Source: Methylobacteriaceae bacterium
Lineage (GTDB): Bacteria > Pseudomonadota > Alphaproteobacteria > Rhizobiales > Beijerinckiaceae
Direction of reading: 5' to 3'
Length of the DNA: 64,000 bases
Assembly: GCA_947444195.1 (NCBI GenBank)
Contig: CANEZL010000008.1
Span: 1-64,000, forward strand
Part shown: piece by piece, positions 1 to 15,689 of the stretch
How positions within the stretch are numbered: position 1 is the stretch's first letter
How the letters are laid out: each line of letters begins with the position of its first letter
Notes under the pieces: model-generated
What the model was told of the DNA's origin: nothing
Seen by the model: only the letters and a program-made list of their open reading frames with translations
The model's database searches: none
Made by a program: the position numbers and the translations under genes

Positions 1-2
1 CG

Positions 3-2507
<2,505 letters not shown>

Positions 2508-4790
2508 ATGACGGCGATCGACGCGAGCTACGCGACCGGGACCGAGCGCGGATCGGACACGCCCCGCCTCGCCGACGCCCCGCCGCCCGCCGACGCGACG
2601 CGCCGGGGCGTGCACCCCGACGCCGTGGCGGCCGTCATGGCCGCCGACCACGGCGACCCCTTCGCCGTCCTGGGGCCCCATCAGGTGGGCCCGGGCGAGT
2701 GGGAGGTGCGCGCCGTGCTGCCGGAGGCGCGCAGCGCCGCGCTCATCGTCGGCGGCGCCCAGGTGCCCTTCGAGAAGCGCCACCCGGACGGGTTCTTCGT
2801 CGCCCCGGTGCGGAGCGAGGGCCGTCCCCTCTACGAGATCGAGGTCGAGTTCTGGGACGGCAGCCGGCACCGCCGCTACGATCCCTACAGCTTCGGCTCG
2901 TCCCTCGAGCAGCACGATGTCTCGATGCTGCGCGAGCCCGGCACGAACCTCGTCTACCGGGTGCTCGGGGCCCAGCTCGGCCGCCTCGACGGCATCGAGG
3001 GCTTCCGCTTCGCGGTCTGGGCGCCGAACGCCCGCCGCATCAGCGTGGTCGGCGACTTCAACGAGTGGGACGGGCGCCGCCACCCCATGCGCCTGTGGCG
3101 GGACGGGGGCATCTGGGAGCTGTTCGTGCCCGGCCTCAAGCAGGGCCAGTGCTACAAGTTCGAGATCCGCGGCCCCGACGGCTCATTGCTGCCTCTGAAG
3201 GCCGACCCGGTCGCCTTCCGGGCCCAGCATCCGCCGGAGACGGCCTCGGTGCTGCACGGCGCCGCCGAGCATGCCTGGCACGACGACGCCTGGATGAAGA
3301 AGCGCGGGGAGCGCGACGCCCGCCACGCGCCGATCTCGATCTACGAGGTCCATCTCGGATCCTGGGCGCGCATCCCCGACGAGGGGAACCGCTACCTGAC
3401 CTACCGGGAACTGGCCGATCGCCTCATCCCCTACGTCAAGGAGATGGGCTTCACCCATATCGAGCTCCTGCCGATCACCGAGTTCCCCTTCGACGGCTCC
3501 TGGGGCTACCAGCCGGTCTCGCTGTTCGCGCCCACGAGCCGCTTCGGCTCGCCGGAGGACTTCGCGGTCTTCGTGAACGCCGCCCACGAGGCCGGCATCG
3601 GCGTGCTGCTCGACTGGGTGCCCGGCCACTTCCCCCTCGACGCGCACGGGCTCGGCCAGTTCGACGGCACGCATCTCTACGAACATGCCGACCCGCGCCA
3701 GGGCTTCCACCAGGATTGGGGCACCTACATCTACAATTTCGGCCGGGCCGAGGTCACGACCTTCCTCGTGGCCAACGCGCGCTTCTGGCTGGAACACTAC
3801 CATCTCGACGGCCTGCGCGTGGATGCCGTGGCCTCGATGCTCTACCTCGACTACTCGCGGCGCGCGGGCGAGTGGATCCCGAACCGCTACGGCGGCAACG
3901 AGAACCTCGACGCCATCGACTTCATGCGCAAGACCAACGAGGCGACCTACAGCCACGCGCCGGGCACGATGACGGTGGCGGAGGAATCGACCTCCTGGCC
4001 CGGCGTCTCGCACCCGACCTATACGGGCGGCCTCGGCTTCGGCTTCAAGTGGAACATGGGCTGGATGCACGACACCCTGGAGTTCATCTCCAAGGAGCCG
4101 ATCCACCGGCGCTACCACCACCACGACCTGACCTTCGGCCTGCTCTACGCCTTCTCCGAGAACTTCGTGCTGCCGCTCTCCCACGACGAGGTGGTGCACG
4201 GCAAAGGCTCGCTCCTCGGCAAGATGCCGGGCGACCGCTGGCAGAAATTCGCAAATCTCCGCGCCTATTTCGGCTTCATGTGGGGCCATCCCGGCAAGAA
4301 GCTGCTCTTCATGGGCGGCGAGTTCGGCCAGGAGCGGGAGTGGAACCACAACCAGTCGCTGGACTGGCACCTCCTCGACGATCCCCTGCACCGGGGCGTG
4401 AAGGACGCGATCCGCGATCTCAACCACCTCTACGCGGCGACGCCGGCCCTGCACAGCCGCGACGTGGAGGCCGGCGGCTTCCAGTGGCTGGTGGCGGACG
4501 ACCAGGACAACAGCGTCATCGCCTGGGCGCGCAAGGGCCGCGAGCCCGGTGAGATCGCGATCGTCGTCTCGAACTTCACGCCCGTGCCGCGGGAAGGCTA
4601 CCGCATCGGCGTGCCGGCCGCGGGCTTCTACCGCGAGGCCTTCAACTCGGACGCCGAGGGGTATGGCGGCTCGAACGTCGGCAATATGGGCGGCCTGCAT
4701 ACGGATGCGAGCGCGAGCCACGGACAGGATCAGTCCCTCTGCCTGACCCTGCCGCCGCTCGGCACGATGATCTTCGTGCTGCAGGCTTGA
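2508..4790 (+). CDS. glgB: 1,4-alpha-glucan branching enzyme GlgB
   Basis: This 760-residue protein introduces alpha-1,6 branches into glycogen. An N-terminal CBM48 region ([22 protein letters not shown], roughly residues 165-190) precedes the GH13 catalytic barrel. The four GH13 regions are visible: DWVPGHFP (I), GLRVDAV with nucleophile D439 (II), AEEST with the acid/base Glu at about 492 (III) and LSHDEV (IV). Length is normal for bacterial GlgB. The ATG follows the treS-mak TGA with no gap, so translation is probably coupled. It belongs to the glycogen/trehalose block with glgA and glgP further along. Confidence 0.97.
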   Translation: MTAIDASYATGTERGSDTPRLADAPPPADATRRGVHPDAVAAVMAADHGDPFAVLGPHQVGPGEWEVRAVLPEARSAALIVGGAQVPFEKRHPDGFFVAPVRSEGRPLYEIEVEFWDGSRHRRYDPYSFGSSLEQHDVSMLREPGTNLVYRVLGAQLGRLDGIEGFRFAVWAPNARRISVVGDFNEWDGRRHPMRLWRDGGIWELFVPGLKQGQCYKFEIRGPDGSLLPLKADPVAFRAQHPPETASVLHGAAEHAWHDDAWMKKRGERDARHAPISIYEVHLGSWARIPDEGNRYLTYRELADRLIPYVKEMGFTHIELLPITEFPFDGSWGYQPVSLFAPTSRFGSPEDFAVFVNAAHEAGIGVLLDWVPGHFPLDAHGLGQFDGTHLYEHADPRQGFHQDWGTYIYNFGRAEVTTFLVANARFWLEHYHLDGLRVDAVASMLYLDYSRRAGEWIPNRYGGNENLDAIDFMRKTNEATYSHAPGTMTVAEESTSWPGVSHPTYTGGLGFGFKWNMGWMHDTLEFISKEPIHRRYHHHDLTFGLLYAFSENFVLPLSHDEVVHGKGSLLGKMPGDRWQKFANLRAYFGFMWGHPGKKLLFMGGEFGQEREWNHNQSLDWHLLDDPLHRGVKDAIRDLNHLYAATPALHSRDVEAGGFQWLVADDQDNSVIAWARKGREPGEIAIVVSNFTPVPREGYRIGVPAAGFYREAFNSDAEGYGGSNVGNMGGLHTDASASHGQDQSLCLTLPPLGTMIFVLQA

Positions 4791-4805
4791 GGCGACGGAC
4801 ACGGC

Positions 4806-4828
4806 TGCCGGGGCGATTCGCTCCGGCA
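4806..4828. terminator. Possible bidirectional terminator hairpin between glgB and phr
   Basis: TGCCGG and CCGGCA flank a short inner GCG/CGC stem in the 53-bp gap between the convergent glgB and photolyase genes. There is no T-run, so the assignment rests on position and symmetry only. Confidence 0.35.
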
Positions 4829-4843
4829 CCCTGAGCGCGTGCC

Positions 4844-6226
4844 CTACCGCTCCGCGGCGCAGAGCGCGTCGACGCTCTTGAGATAAGCCTTGGCGTCGAA
4901 CTTCCGCAGGGAGTTCGCGCTCTGGTAGCGCACGGTGCCGAAGACCGGGCGCTTGGCCCAGGGTCGGTCGTGCAGGCCGTAGACCCAGGCCACGTTGGTG
5001 AAGGAATTGGCGTCGCGCCCGTCGAGGAAGTAGCGGTTGTTGAGCCGCAGGGTGCGCGCGAACCCCTCCTCCGGCGAGGGGGACCATTCGAGGATCTTCT
5101 TGCCCCAGTACATGCGCAGCTGGTTGTGCATGTAGCCGGTCTCGCGCATCTCGGCCTGGGCCGCGTTCCAGTGGACGTCGTGGGTCTCGCCGGCGGCGAG
5201 CTGGGCCTCGGTGTAGCGGTAGGGGCGCGGATCGTCCGCGTGCTCGGCAAGCGTCTTGCGGGCCCATTCGGGCACCGCGTGCGCGTAGGCGTCGTAGCGC
5301 TCCGTGTGGTGGACGTGGTTCATCGCGAGTTCGCGGCGCACGATCAGTTCCTCGAGGAAGGCGCGCCCGTCCTCCGCCGCGTCGGCGGCGCGCACGGCGA
5401 GCGCGATCTCCACCGGCGAGATCTGCCCGAAATGCAGGTAGGGGCTCAGGTGCGAGGCGGCATTCGCCTCCGGCCGGTTGCGGCCCGACCCGTAGCCCGG
5501 AAGCCCGTCGGCCAGGAACGCCTCCAGCCGCCGCCGCGCCGCGCCCTCGCCGCCGCGGAAGCGCCTCACGGGGGCGACGGAGCGGTCGAGGCTCATCCCG
5601 GCGAGCACCGCGTCGGGATCCGAGACGTCGATCGCGCTCTCCAGATCGAGCGTGTCGGCGCGGTGCTTCACCCGGGCGGCGGGGAGCGGCGCGACGTAGT
5701 CGTCCCAGACCCGGTGCAGCTTCGGCCGCAGGGTGCGGGCGCCGTACTCGTGCTTGCCCGAGGCGATGTCCACCGGCACGACCACGTCGCCCTCGACCTG
5801 CACGGTGCGGATCTCGGCCTCGCGCAGGATCTCGGCGTACCAGCGCTTCTGGATGGCGAGGTAGCCGCGGTCGAGCACGAGCAGCGCCGCCGCGCCGCTC
5901 AGGTCGATCGCGATCCGGGCCGGGGCGGCCTTGCGCATGACGAAGCCGATGCCGCGCTTCTCCAGCCCCGCCTTCGCCTCGGCGAGGCCCTGAAGCAGGA
6001 AGGCGTAGTGCCGGGCATTCGCCTCCGGGAACCCGCTCGCCCCGTCGAGAAGGCCGAAACAGGCGACCACGGGCAGGTCCAGGCGGTTGCCCTCGGCGAT
6101 CGCGTATTCGAGGGCCGGATTGTGATGGGCGCGGTTGGCCTGCTGCAGCAGGTAGAGCACGTAGGCGCCCTTCGGCCGCGGCGGCACGTCCTTCAGAACC
6201 CGGACGCGCCCTTCCTGAATCGCCAT
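4844..6226 (-). CDS. phr: Class II deoxyribodipyrimidine (CPD) photolyase
   Basis: This 460-residue flavoprotein probably repairs UV-induced cyclobutane pyrimidine dimers using light. The class II family is recognised from the N-terminal RAHHNPALEYAIAEGN stretch, the EANAASHLSPYLHFGQISP core, FLEELIVRREL, and the C-terminal MHNQLRMYWGKKILEW and RYFLDGRDANSFTNVAWVYG blocks that form the FAD and DNA-lesion pocket. I chose the ATG at 6226 (MAIQEGRVRVL) because the longer in-frame extension to 6295 has no family-like sequence. It lies convergent to glgB and upstream of glgA on the same strand, an unusual place for a repair gene. Cryptochrome-like signalling cannot be excluded from sequence alone, but class II proteins are nearly always repair enzymes. 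Confidence 0.93.
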   Translation of the reverse strand: MAIQEGRVRVLKDVPPRPKGAYVLYLLQQANRAHHNPALEYAIAEGNRLDLPVVACFGLLDGASGFPEANARHYAFLLQGLAEAKAGLEKRGIGFVMRKAAPARIAIDLSGAAALLVLDRGYLAIQKRWYAEILREAEIRTVQVEGDVVVPVDIASGKHEYGARTLRPKLHRVWDDYVAPLPAARVKHRADTLDLESAIDVSDPDAVLAGMSLDRSVAPVRRFRGGEGAARRRLEAFLADGLPGYGSGRNRPEANAASHLSPYLHFGQISPVEIALAVRAADAAEDGRAFLEELIVRRELAMNHVHHTERYDAYAHAVPEWARKTLAEHADDPRPYRYTEAQLAAGETHDVHWNAAQAEMRETGYMHNQLRMYWGKKILEWSPSPEEGFARTLRLNNRYFLDGRDANSFTNVAWVYGLHDRPWAKRPVFGTVRYQSANSLRKFDAKAYLKSVDALCAAER

Positions 6227-6376
6227 GCGGCCCCCGCTCGCGCGCAGGGTCACCGGCGCGGCGCCGAACCTCTGCGGCACCGATCTTTCGCGCAAGCGCG
6301 CCCGGTCAAGGTCCGGGCGCCGGTACGCGGCCTCTGGTCACCGCTCCGCCAGGAGCGGAGATCCCGGCGCCATTCC

Positions 6377-7978
6377 TCAAGCCACCCGCCAGCGCTGCAC
6401 GGCGTTGTTGCCGAAGGCGCGGGTGTAGAGGGCGGCGTAGTTGGCCGCCGCGCCGTCCCAGCCGAAATCGCGGGCCATGGCGTTCCGGCGCATGGCGTTG
6501 AGGCGGCGCTTCTGCCCGAACGTGTCGAGGGCGCGCCGGACGGCGCCGAGGAAGCCCGCTTCCTGCCCGTCCGCGAAGGTGAAGCCGGTGACGCCGTCCT
6601 CCACCGTGTCGGCGAGGCCGCCCGTGCGGCGCACGATCGGCAGGGAGCCGAAGCGCTGGGCATACATCTGCGCGAGGCCGCAGGGCTCGAAGCGCGAGGG
6701 CATCAGCAGGAAATCGCTGCCCGCGAACATGCGGCGCGCCTCGGATTCGGCGAAGCCCACATGGACGCCGACCGAATCCGGATGGCGCCGGGCGAGGCCG
6801 CGCAGGGCGCTCTCGAAGCGGCCCTCGCCCTGGCCGATCACCACCATCTGGCCGCCCTCGGCGACGATGGTCTCGGCCGCCTGGATCGAGAGGTCGATGC
6901 CCTTCTGGTGGACGAGGCGCGAGACGATGGCGAAGAGGGGCCCGCGGGTAACGGCGAGGCCGAAATGCTGGCGCACCGCCTCGGCGTTGGCGCGCTTGCC
7001 CTTCCAGTCGTCGGCCTCGAACCGGGTGGCGAGGTGGGGGTCGGTGCGCGGGTCCCAGCTCTCGTCGATCCCGTTGAGGATGCCGGCGAGCCGCCCCTGC
7101 GCCGCGCGGGTGCGCAGGAGCCCGTCGAGGCCGCAGCCCATGTCGGGAGTCTGGATCTCGCGGGCGTAGGTCTCGCTCACGGTGGTGACGTGGGAGGCGT
7201 AGTAGATGCCGGCCTTGAGGAAGGAGAGCTGCCCGTAGAACTCGACGCCGTTCATCTGGAAGGCGCCGTCCGGCACGCCGAGCCGGGCGAGGTTCCCCTG
7301 CGGGAACAGCCCCTGATAGGCGAGGTTGTGGATCGTCAGGACGCTGGGGACGCGCAGGCCCCGCCAGGCGAGGTAGGCGGGGGCGAGCGCCGCCTGCCAG
7401 TCGTTGAGATGCAGGAGGTCGGCGGCCCATTCGGGGTCGGCCCCCAGCGCCAGTTCCGCGGCGGCGAGGCCGAGGCGCGCGAAGCGCAGGTCGTTGTCGG
7501 CGAAGTCCCCGCCCGCGTCGCCGTAGGGCGTGCCGTCGCGCTCGAACAACTCGCTGTTCAGGAGCACGTAGATGCGCAGGCCGTCCGCAGTCTCGATCAG
7601 GCCGAGGTCGCACGGGGGCACCTGCGCGAACCCGTCGAGGCGGGCCACCACCGGGATGTCGGGATGGGCCGCGCGCACCTGCCGGTAGCCGGGAATGAGC
7701 ACGCGCACGTCGAAATCGCGGCGGAGCGCACGCGGCAGCGCACCGGCGACCTCGCCGAGGCCGCCGGTCTTCACGAAATCGGCCATCTCCGGGGTGGCGA
7801 AGAGGACGCGGGATCTGAGGGAGGTCCGACTGTCGGGAAGCGGTCCGTAATCGGGGCACGGTTCGTGATACGGCTCCCGGCTCTCGCCGGCCGAACGACC
7901 CCAAAACGTCATCGCTGTGTTCTCGATACGGGCGGCAAGCCCGGGACGGGCTGAGGCGCCCGCGGCCAAGATCGTCAT
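6377..7978 (-). CDS. glgA: Glycogen synthase GlgA (ADP-glucose dependent)
   Basis: GlgA elongates glycogen from ADP-glucose. The GT5 signature VKTGGLGEVAGALP, which carries the ADP-glucose-binding Lys, sits near the N-terminus. The C-terminal GT-B domain has PSRFEPCGLAQMYAQRFG and IVRRTGGLADTV. Two starts are plausible. ATG 7978 (533 aa) has an AAGGTG Shine-Dalgarno-like sequence about 9 nt upstream. ATG 7912 (511 aa) is closer to the usual ~480-residue length but has a weaker site. I chose 7978 on the ribosome-binding site. The gene is followed on the same strand by the photolyase and preceded by the alpha-glucosidase gene. Confidence 0.93.
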   Translation of the reverse strand: MTILAAGASARPGLAARIENTAMTFWGRSAGESREPYHEPCPDYGPLPDSRTSLRSRVLFATPEMADFVKTGGLGEVAGALPRALRRDFDVRVLIPGYRQVRAAHPDIPVVARLDGFAQVPPCDLGLIETADGLRIYVLLNSELFERDGTPYGDAGGDFADNDLRFARLGLAAAELALGADPEWAADLLHLNDWQAALAPAYLAWRGLRVPSVLTIHNLAYQGLFPQGNLARLGVPDGAFQMNGVEFYGQLSFLKAGIYYASHVTTVSETYAREIQTPDMGCGLDGLLRTRAAQGRLAGILNGIDESWDPRTDPHLATRFEADDWKGKRANAEAVRQHFGLAVTRGPLFAIVSRLVHQKGIDLSIQAAETIVAEGGQMVVIGQGEGRFESALRGLARRHPDSVGVHVGFAESEARRMFAGSDFLLMPSRFEPCGLAQMYAQRFGSLPIVRRTGGLADTVEDGVTGFTFADGQEAGFLGAVRRALDTFGQKRRLNAMRRNAMARDFGWDGAAANYAALYTRAFGNNAVQRWRVA

Positions 7979-8064
7979 GGCAACGCACCTTAAACCGGGC
8001 GGTTCCACTGCATTGCACAAATCGAGCCACGGAAATGTGGCCGCGGCGCCGCGCCCCGCGCCGC

Positions 8065-9648
<1,584 letters not shown>

Positions 9649-10002
9649 GGGCTGTCCTCGGCGATTCCACGCTGGCGACAGCGTTAGCGGCTGACGGCTC
9701 CCGAGGCGACCCGGCGGGCGGACTCTCGGGCGCATTCAGAATTGCTTCAAGAAAACCGTGCGAGCCTTCGCATCCCTGACACCGAGCCTTCGGCACGGAT
9801 GCGATCACCCGGCACGTCGCTTGCTTAAGGCTTGCTTGCTGCAGGCTTGCAGGACGCGACTGTGCCTCAGAGTCGCCTCGACATGGCCGCAACCCGGTTA
9901 CAGGATTCGGCGCTTCGGCAACCGGCGCCGATACCGCCCACGAGAGGCGGACGTGAACCGGGCCCGCGGACAAGGCGGCGACAACGACTGGGGGATTTCG
10001 AG
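9649..10002. promoter_or_regulatory. Divergent intergenic region between alpha-glucosidase gene and glgP
   Basis: This 354-bp gap holds no convincing gene. It must carry promoters for two divergent glucan genes. The visible feature is a cluster of the hexamer GCTTGC at 9819-9824, 9830-9835 and 9845-9850, inside a run also containing CTGCAGG. This could be a regulator binding site; I see no clear -35/-10 pair. Confidence 0.4.
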
Positions 10003-12510
<2,508 letters not shown>

Positions 12511-12529
12511 GGCCGGCCGATCTCCTGCG

Positions 12530-12562
12530 CCGCCCCCGCCCGGACGATCCGGGCGGGGGCGG
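12530..12562. terminator. Strong hairpin after glgP
   Basis: A perfect 15-bp stem (12530-12544 with 12548-12562, loop CGA) starts 20 bp after the glgP stop codon. No T-run follows, so it may act as a terminator or as a 3' stability hairpin. Confidence 0.5.
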
Positions 12563-12706
12563 TGCGAGCCGTCATCCACCCCGAACAAACCGGCCGGTTT
12601 CGTACCGAGCTTCCCGGCCGATCCCATCCTCGCACGGTCGACCTCACCTAGTTAATCCCTCGCGACGGGCCGGACGGTCCGCGCGGAGGACGCCCGTGAG
12701 GAAGCC

Positions 12707-14155
12707 ATGACCTTGAATCGCCGCTCGCTCATCGGCGCCGCCGGGCTCGCGCTCGGTGCGCCCGCCATCGGCCCGGCACTGGCCGAGGGCACCACGCCGG
12801 CCAAGGCCCCGCCGCCGCCGGTCACGAAGATCCTCGCCCAGTGGATCCGCCAATCGTCCTACGAGGCGCTGCCGGAGGCCGTCCGCCGCGAGGGCGTGCG
12901 CAGCTTCCTCAACTGGGTGGGCGTGGCCATCGGCGGCTCGCACCACGAGACCCTCGACATCGCGGTCTCGGCGCTGCAGCCGTTCTCGGGGCCGCCGCAG
13001 GCCGGCCTGTTCGGCCGGACCGAGCGCTTCGACATCATGAACGCCGCCTTCCTCAACGGCGTGTCGAGCCACATCTTCGATTTCGACGACACCCACCTGA
13101 AGACGATCATCCATCCGGCCGGCCCGGTCGCCTCGGCGATCCTCGCCTATGCCGAGATGAAGCCGGTCTCGGGCCGGGACTTCCTCAACGCCCTGGTGGT
13201 GGGCATCGAGGTCGAGTGCCGCCTCGGCAACGCAGTCTACCCGAACCACTACGATGCCGGCTGGCACATCACCGGCACCTGCGGGCCGTTCGGCGCGGCC
13301 GCGGCAGTGGCACGGCTGATGGGCCTCAGCGAGGAGCAGACGGCCTACGCCCTCGGGCTCGCGGCCTCGCAGCCGGTGGGCCTGCGCGAATCCTTCGGCT
13401 CGATGAACAAGAGCTTCAACCCCGGCCGCGCCGCCGCCAACGGACTGTTCGCGGCGATCCTGGCGGCCAAGGGCTTCACCTCGTCCGACCGGATAATCGA
13501 GGTCCGCCGCGGCTGGGCGCAGACGATCTCGACCAAGCAGGACTGGTCGCAGATCACCGAGGGCCTCGGCACCCGCTACGAATCGCAGCTCAACACCTAC
13601 AAGCCGTTCGCCTGCGGCATCGTCATGCATCCGACCATCGACGCGGCGATCCAGATCCGCGACGAGGACCACGTCAAGCCGGAGGACATCGCCCGCGTCG
13701 ACCTCAAGGTCCACCCGCTGGTTCTGGAACTCACCGGCAAGACCGCGCCCCGAACCGGGCTGGAGGGCAAGTTCTCGATCTACCACGCGGCGGCGGTCGC
13801 CTTCGTCGAGGGCGCGGGCGGCGAGAAGCAGTTCAGCGACCGGGCGGTGAACGATCCCAGGGTCGTGGCCCTGCGCCGGAAGGTCCACCCGGTCGTGACC
13901 CCCGGCATCGACGCGGCGCAGGTCGACATGACCGTGACCCTCACCGACGGCCGCACGATCCACCGGCACATCGTCCACGCCATCGGCAGCGTCGAGAAGC
14001 CGATGAGCGACGCCCAGCTCGAAGCGAAGTTCAAGGATCTCGCCGACGGCGTCCTGCCGGCGGCGCAGGCCGCGCGGGTGATGGGGATGTGCTGGTCGCT
14101 GCCCACGCTGGAGAACGCGGGCGATGTCGCGCGGGCGGGCGTGCAGGGGACCTGA
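12707..14155 (+). CDS. MmgE/PrpD family protein with Tat-type leader
   Basis: This 482-residue protein matches the MmgE/PrpD fold (2-methylcitrate dehydratase, cis-aconitate decarboxylase and related enzymes). Visible family features are VNWVG-type packing near residue 70, GIEVECRLGNAVYP, HITGTCGPFGAAAAVARLMGL and SFNPGRAAANGL, and a C-terminal domain with DPRVVALRRKVHP. The N-terminus reads MTLNRRSLIGAAGLALG, with twin arginines R5-R6 followed by a hydrophobic stretch and ALA, which looks like a Tat signal, so the protein may be periplasmic. Family members are otherwise usually cytoplasmic. There is no methylcitrate-cycle gene nearby, so the substrate is not inferable. It stands alone, convergent with the next gene. 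Confidence 0.85.
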   Translation: MTLNRRSLIGAAGLALGAPAIGPALAEGTTPAKAPPPPVTKILAQWIRQSSYEALPEAVRREGVRSFLNWVGVAIGGSHHETLDIAVSALQPFSGPPQAGLFGRTERFDIMNAAFLNGVSSHIFDFDDTHLKTIIHPAGPVASAILAYAEMKPVSGRDFLNALVVGIEVECRLGNAVYPNHYDAGWHITGTCGPFGAAAAVARLMGLSEEQTAYALGLAASQPVGLRESFGSMNKSFNPGRAAANGLFAAILAAKGFTSSDRIIEVRRGWAQTISTKQDWSQITEGLGTRYESQLNTYKPFACGIVMHPTIDAAIQIRDEDHVKPEDIARVDLKVHPLVLELTGKTAPRTGLEGKFSIYHAAAVAFVEGAGGEKQFSDRAVNDPRVVALRRKVHPVVTPGIDAAQVDMTVTLTDGRTIHRHIVHAIGSVEKPMSDAQLEAKFKDLADGVLPAAQAARVMGMCWSLPTLENAGDVARAGVQGT

Positions 14156-14208
14156 AGCGGCGGGTCCGCCGGCGGAATCGTCGTCCCGCCCGCGCTGCCC
14201 TCGGCCCT

Positions 14209-15153
14209 CTACGCGCCCCCGGGCAGATCGACCGGGATGGGATAGCAGCGCGCGCCCACGGACGCGGCGAGCACCTGCACGGCACCGAGGGTCGTCGCCG
14301 CGCCGGAGACGTGGACCACATCGGTGGCCCGCAGGGCCGGCAGATGCGCGGTGAGGGGGCCGGGGCGCACGTCCGGCGGACGCTGCCGGCCGCGCTCGGC
14401 CACCATCACGATGCGCGCGACGCCGGTGCGGCGCAGCCAGTCGAGGCTCTCGCGCATGTAGAGGTCGCGGGCATCGCGGGCGCCGACGATCACCGTCATC
14501 TCCCGCGCCGGCTCGATATAGCGGGCGGCGTGCGCGATGGCCCAGATCGCGCCGAAGCCGCTCTCCCCACCCACGAGGACGAGGCGCCCGCCGCCCTGGC
14601 GGTACTGCCCGCGGCCCAGCGGACCCTTGAGCTTCACCTCGACGCCGAGCCCGATCGATTCCACGAGGGACACGCCGTCCTCGTCCCGCGGGCAGTGGAA
14701 GACGGCCTCGTTGAGTTCCGCGGAACCGTCCACGCGCAGGCTCGGCGTCCAGGTCAGGGGCGCCAGCCCCTCGAAGCTGATCGCGACCTGATGGCCGGGC
14801 TCCAGGGCGAGGCGCTTCTCCAGGGTGACCACCGCCTCGACCACGTGGGGGCCGAGGACGCGGATCCCGGTCAGGGTGCCCTTGCGCGTGGCGCTCGGCA
14901 GGCGCCGGGCCTCGGCCTCGACGATGGGGGCGCCCGCATTGGGCAGGACGAGCTTGAGCGCGTCGGCGGCGCGGGGCCGGCGGGCCTTGATCCGCCGCAC
15001 GGCCGCGCCCGGCCCCTGGCCGAGGAGGCCGGTTCCGTGCAGGGCCTGCAGGGGGGCGATCATGCCCTCGGCGAGGGCGGCCTCCACGGGGGTGTCCCCG
15101 GTCGAGACGCGCACGGCCTTGCCGTTGACGATGAGCGAGCAGCGCGCGCTCAT
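14209..15153 (-). CDS. Divergent ferredoxin-NAD(P) reductase-like protein lacking Fe-S cysteines
   Basis: The 314-residue protein has the three-part layout of 2Fe-2S/FAD/NAD reductases. Residues 1-55 resemble a plant-type ferredoxin domain (LIVNGKAVRVSTGDTPVEAAL), but the CxxxxCxxC cluster ligands are absent; the matching stretch is LQALHGTGLLGQG. A middle domain corresponds to the flavin-binding barrel, although the usual RxYS motif is not evident (TWTPSLRVDG instead). The C-terminal NAD-binding half is well kept: GGRLVLVGGESGFGAIWAIAH and MTVIVGARDARDLY. GGAG precedes the ATG. A 33-bp gap separates it from the small gene upstream on the same strand, so the two are likely co-transcribed. Electron transfer by the usual route is doubtful. 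Confidence 0.7.
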   Translation of the reverse strand: MSARCSLIVNGKAVRVSTGDTPVEAALAEGMIAPLQALHGTGLLGQGPGAAVRRIKARRPRAADALKLVLPNAGAPIVEAEARRLPSATRKGTLTGIRVLGPHVVEAVVTLEKRLALEPGHQVAISFEGLAPLTWTPSLRVDGSAELNEAVFHCPRDEDGVSLVESIGLGVEVKLKGPLGRGQYRQGGGRLVLVGGESGFGAIWAIAHAARYIEPAREMTVIVGARDARDLYMRESLDWLRRTGVARIVMVAERGRQRPPDVRPGPLTAHLPALRATDVVHVSGAATTLGAVQVLAASVGARCYPIPVDLPGGA

Positions 15154-15186
15154 GGGCGTCTCCTGGTCAAACGCGAGGTCCGGCGA

Positions 15187-15552
15187 TCAGCGGGGAGCGA
15201 GGAGCATGCGGTCGAAGAGCTCGGCCCAGCGGGCGCGCATCGCGGCGACATCCGCCGCGGACGCTTCCGGGCCGGAGGCGAGGCGCGACCGCAGCTGGGC
15301 CGCCTCGGCCCGCTCGGCCTTGAGGATCGCCTTCAAGAGATCGAGTTCGGCGCGCAGCGTGTCGGCCTCGTCCGCGACGTCGGCCTCGTCCGCGACGTGG
15401 GCCTCTTCGGCCTCGTCGGCGTCCGATGCGAGCTCGGCGGGCTCGGAGGCGGGCCGGGCGTGCTGGCTGTATTCGAGGCGGATGGGCCGCGCGATGAGCC
15501 GGTGCACCACATCGCCGCCCTCGCGATCGAGCCGCCGTGCCGCCTCCGCCAT
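15187..15552 (-). CDS. Small acidic hypothetical protein, probable coiled coil
   Basis: I do not recognise this 121-residue protein. It begins MAEAARRLDREGGDVVHRLIARPIRLEY, then has an acidic Ala/Asp/Glu segment built from repeats of VADEAD, followed by a heptad-like helix (LRAELDLLKAILKAERAEAAQL) that should form a coiled coil. The DNA behind the repeats is a perfect 18-bp tandem duplication at 15361-15396 with a degenerate third copy. The in-frame extension to 15633 was rejected because it adds an Arg-rich unstructured lead. It precedes the FNR-like gene on the same strand. Confidence 0.6.
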   Translation of the reverse strand: MAEAARRLDREGGDVVHRLIARPIRLEYSQHARPASEPAELASDADEAEEAHVADEADVADEADTLRAELDLLKAILKAERAEAAQLRSRLASGPEASAADVAAMRARWAELFDRMLLAPR

Positions 15553-15689
15553 GAGCCTCACTCCACCCGCCGGGTCGACGGCGCACGAGCGCCGGGACCA
15601 CCGATCATCCTGTCGATGACCGTGCAGGAACATGGTTAAGGCGAGCTTAAGTCAATCGAAGACCCGCGTCCTGCGTGGTCTTCGCCGCC

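Noticed and set aside
4970-7954. Long plus-strand ORF (about 990 aa) antisense to the photolyase and glgA
   Set aside because: It is the GC-skewed shadow of two real minus-strand genes, low-complexity in Val/Ala/Arg, with no family features.
12530-12562. A riboswitch or sRNA in the glgP-mmgE gap
   Set aside because: Only a single GC hairpin is visible, with no promoter-like pair or T-run.
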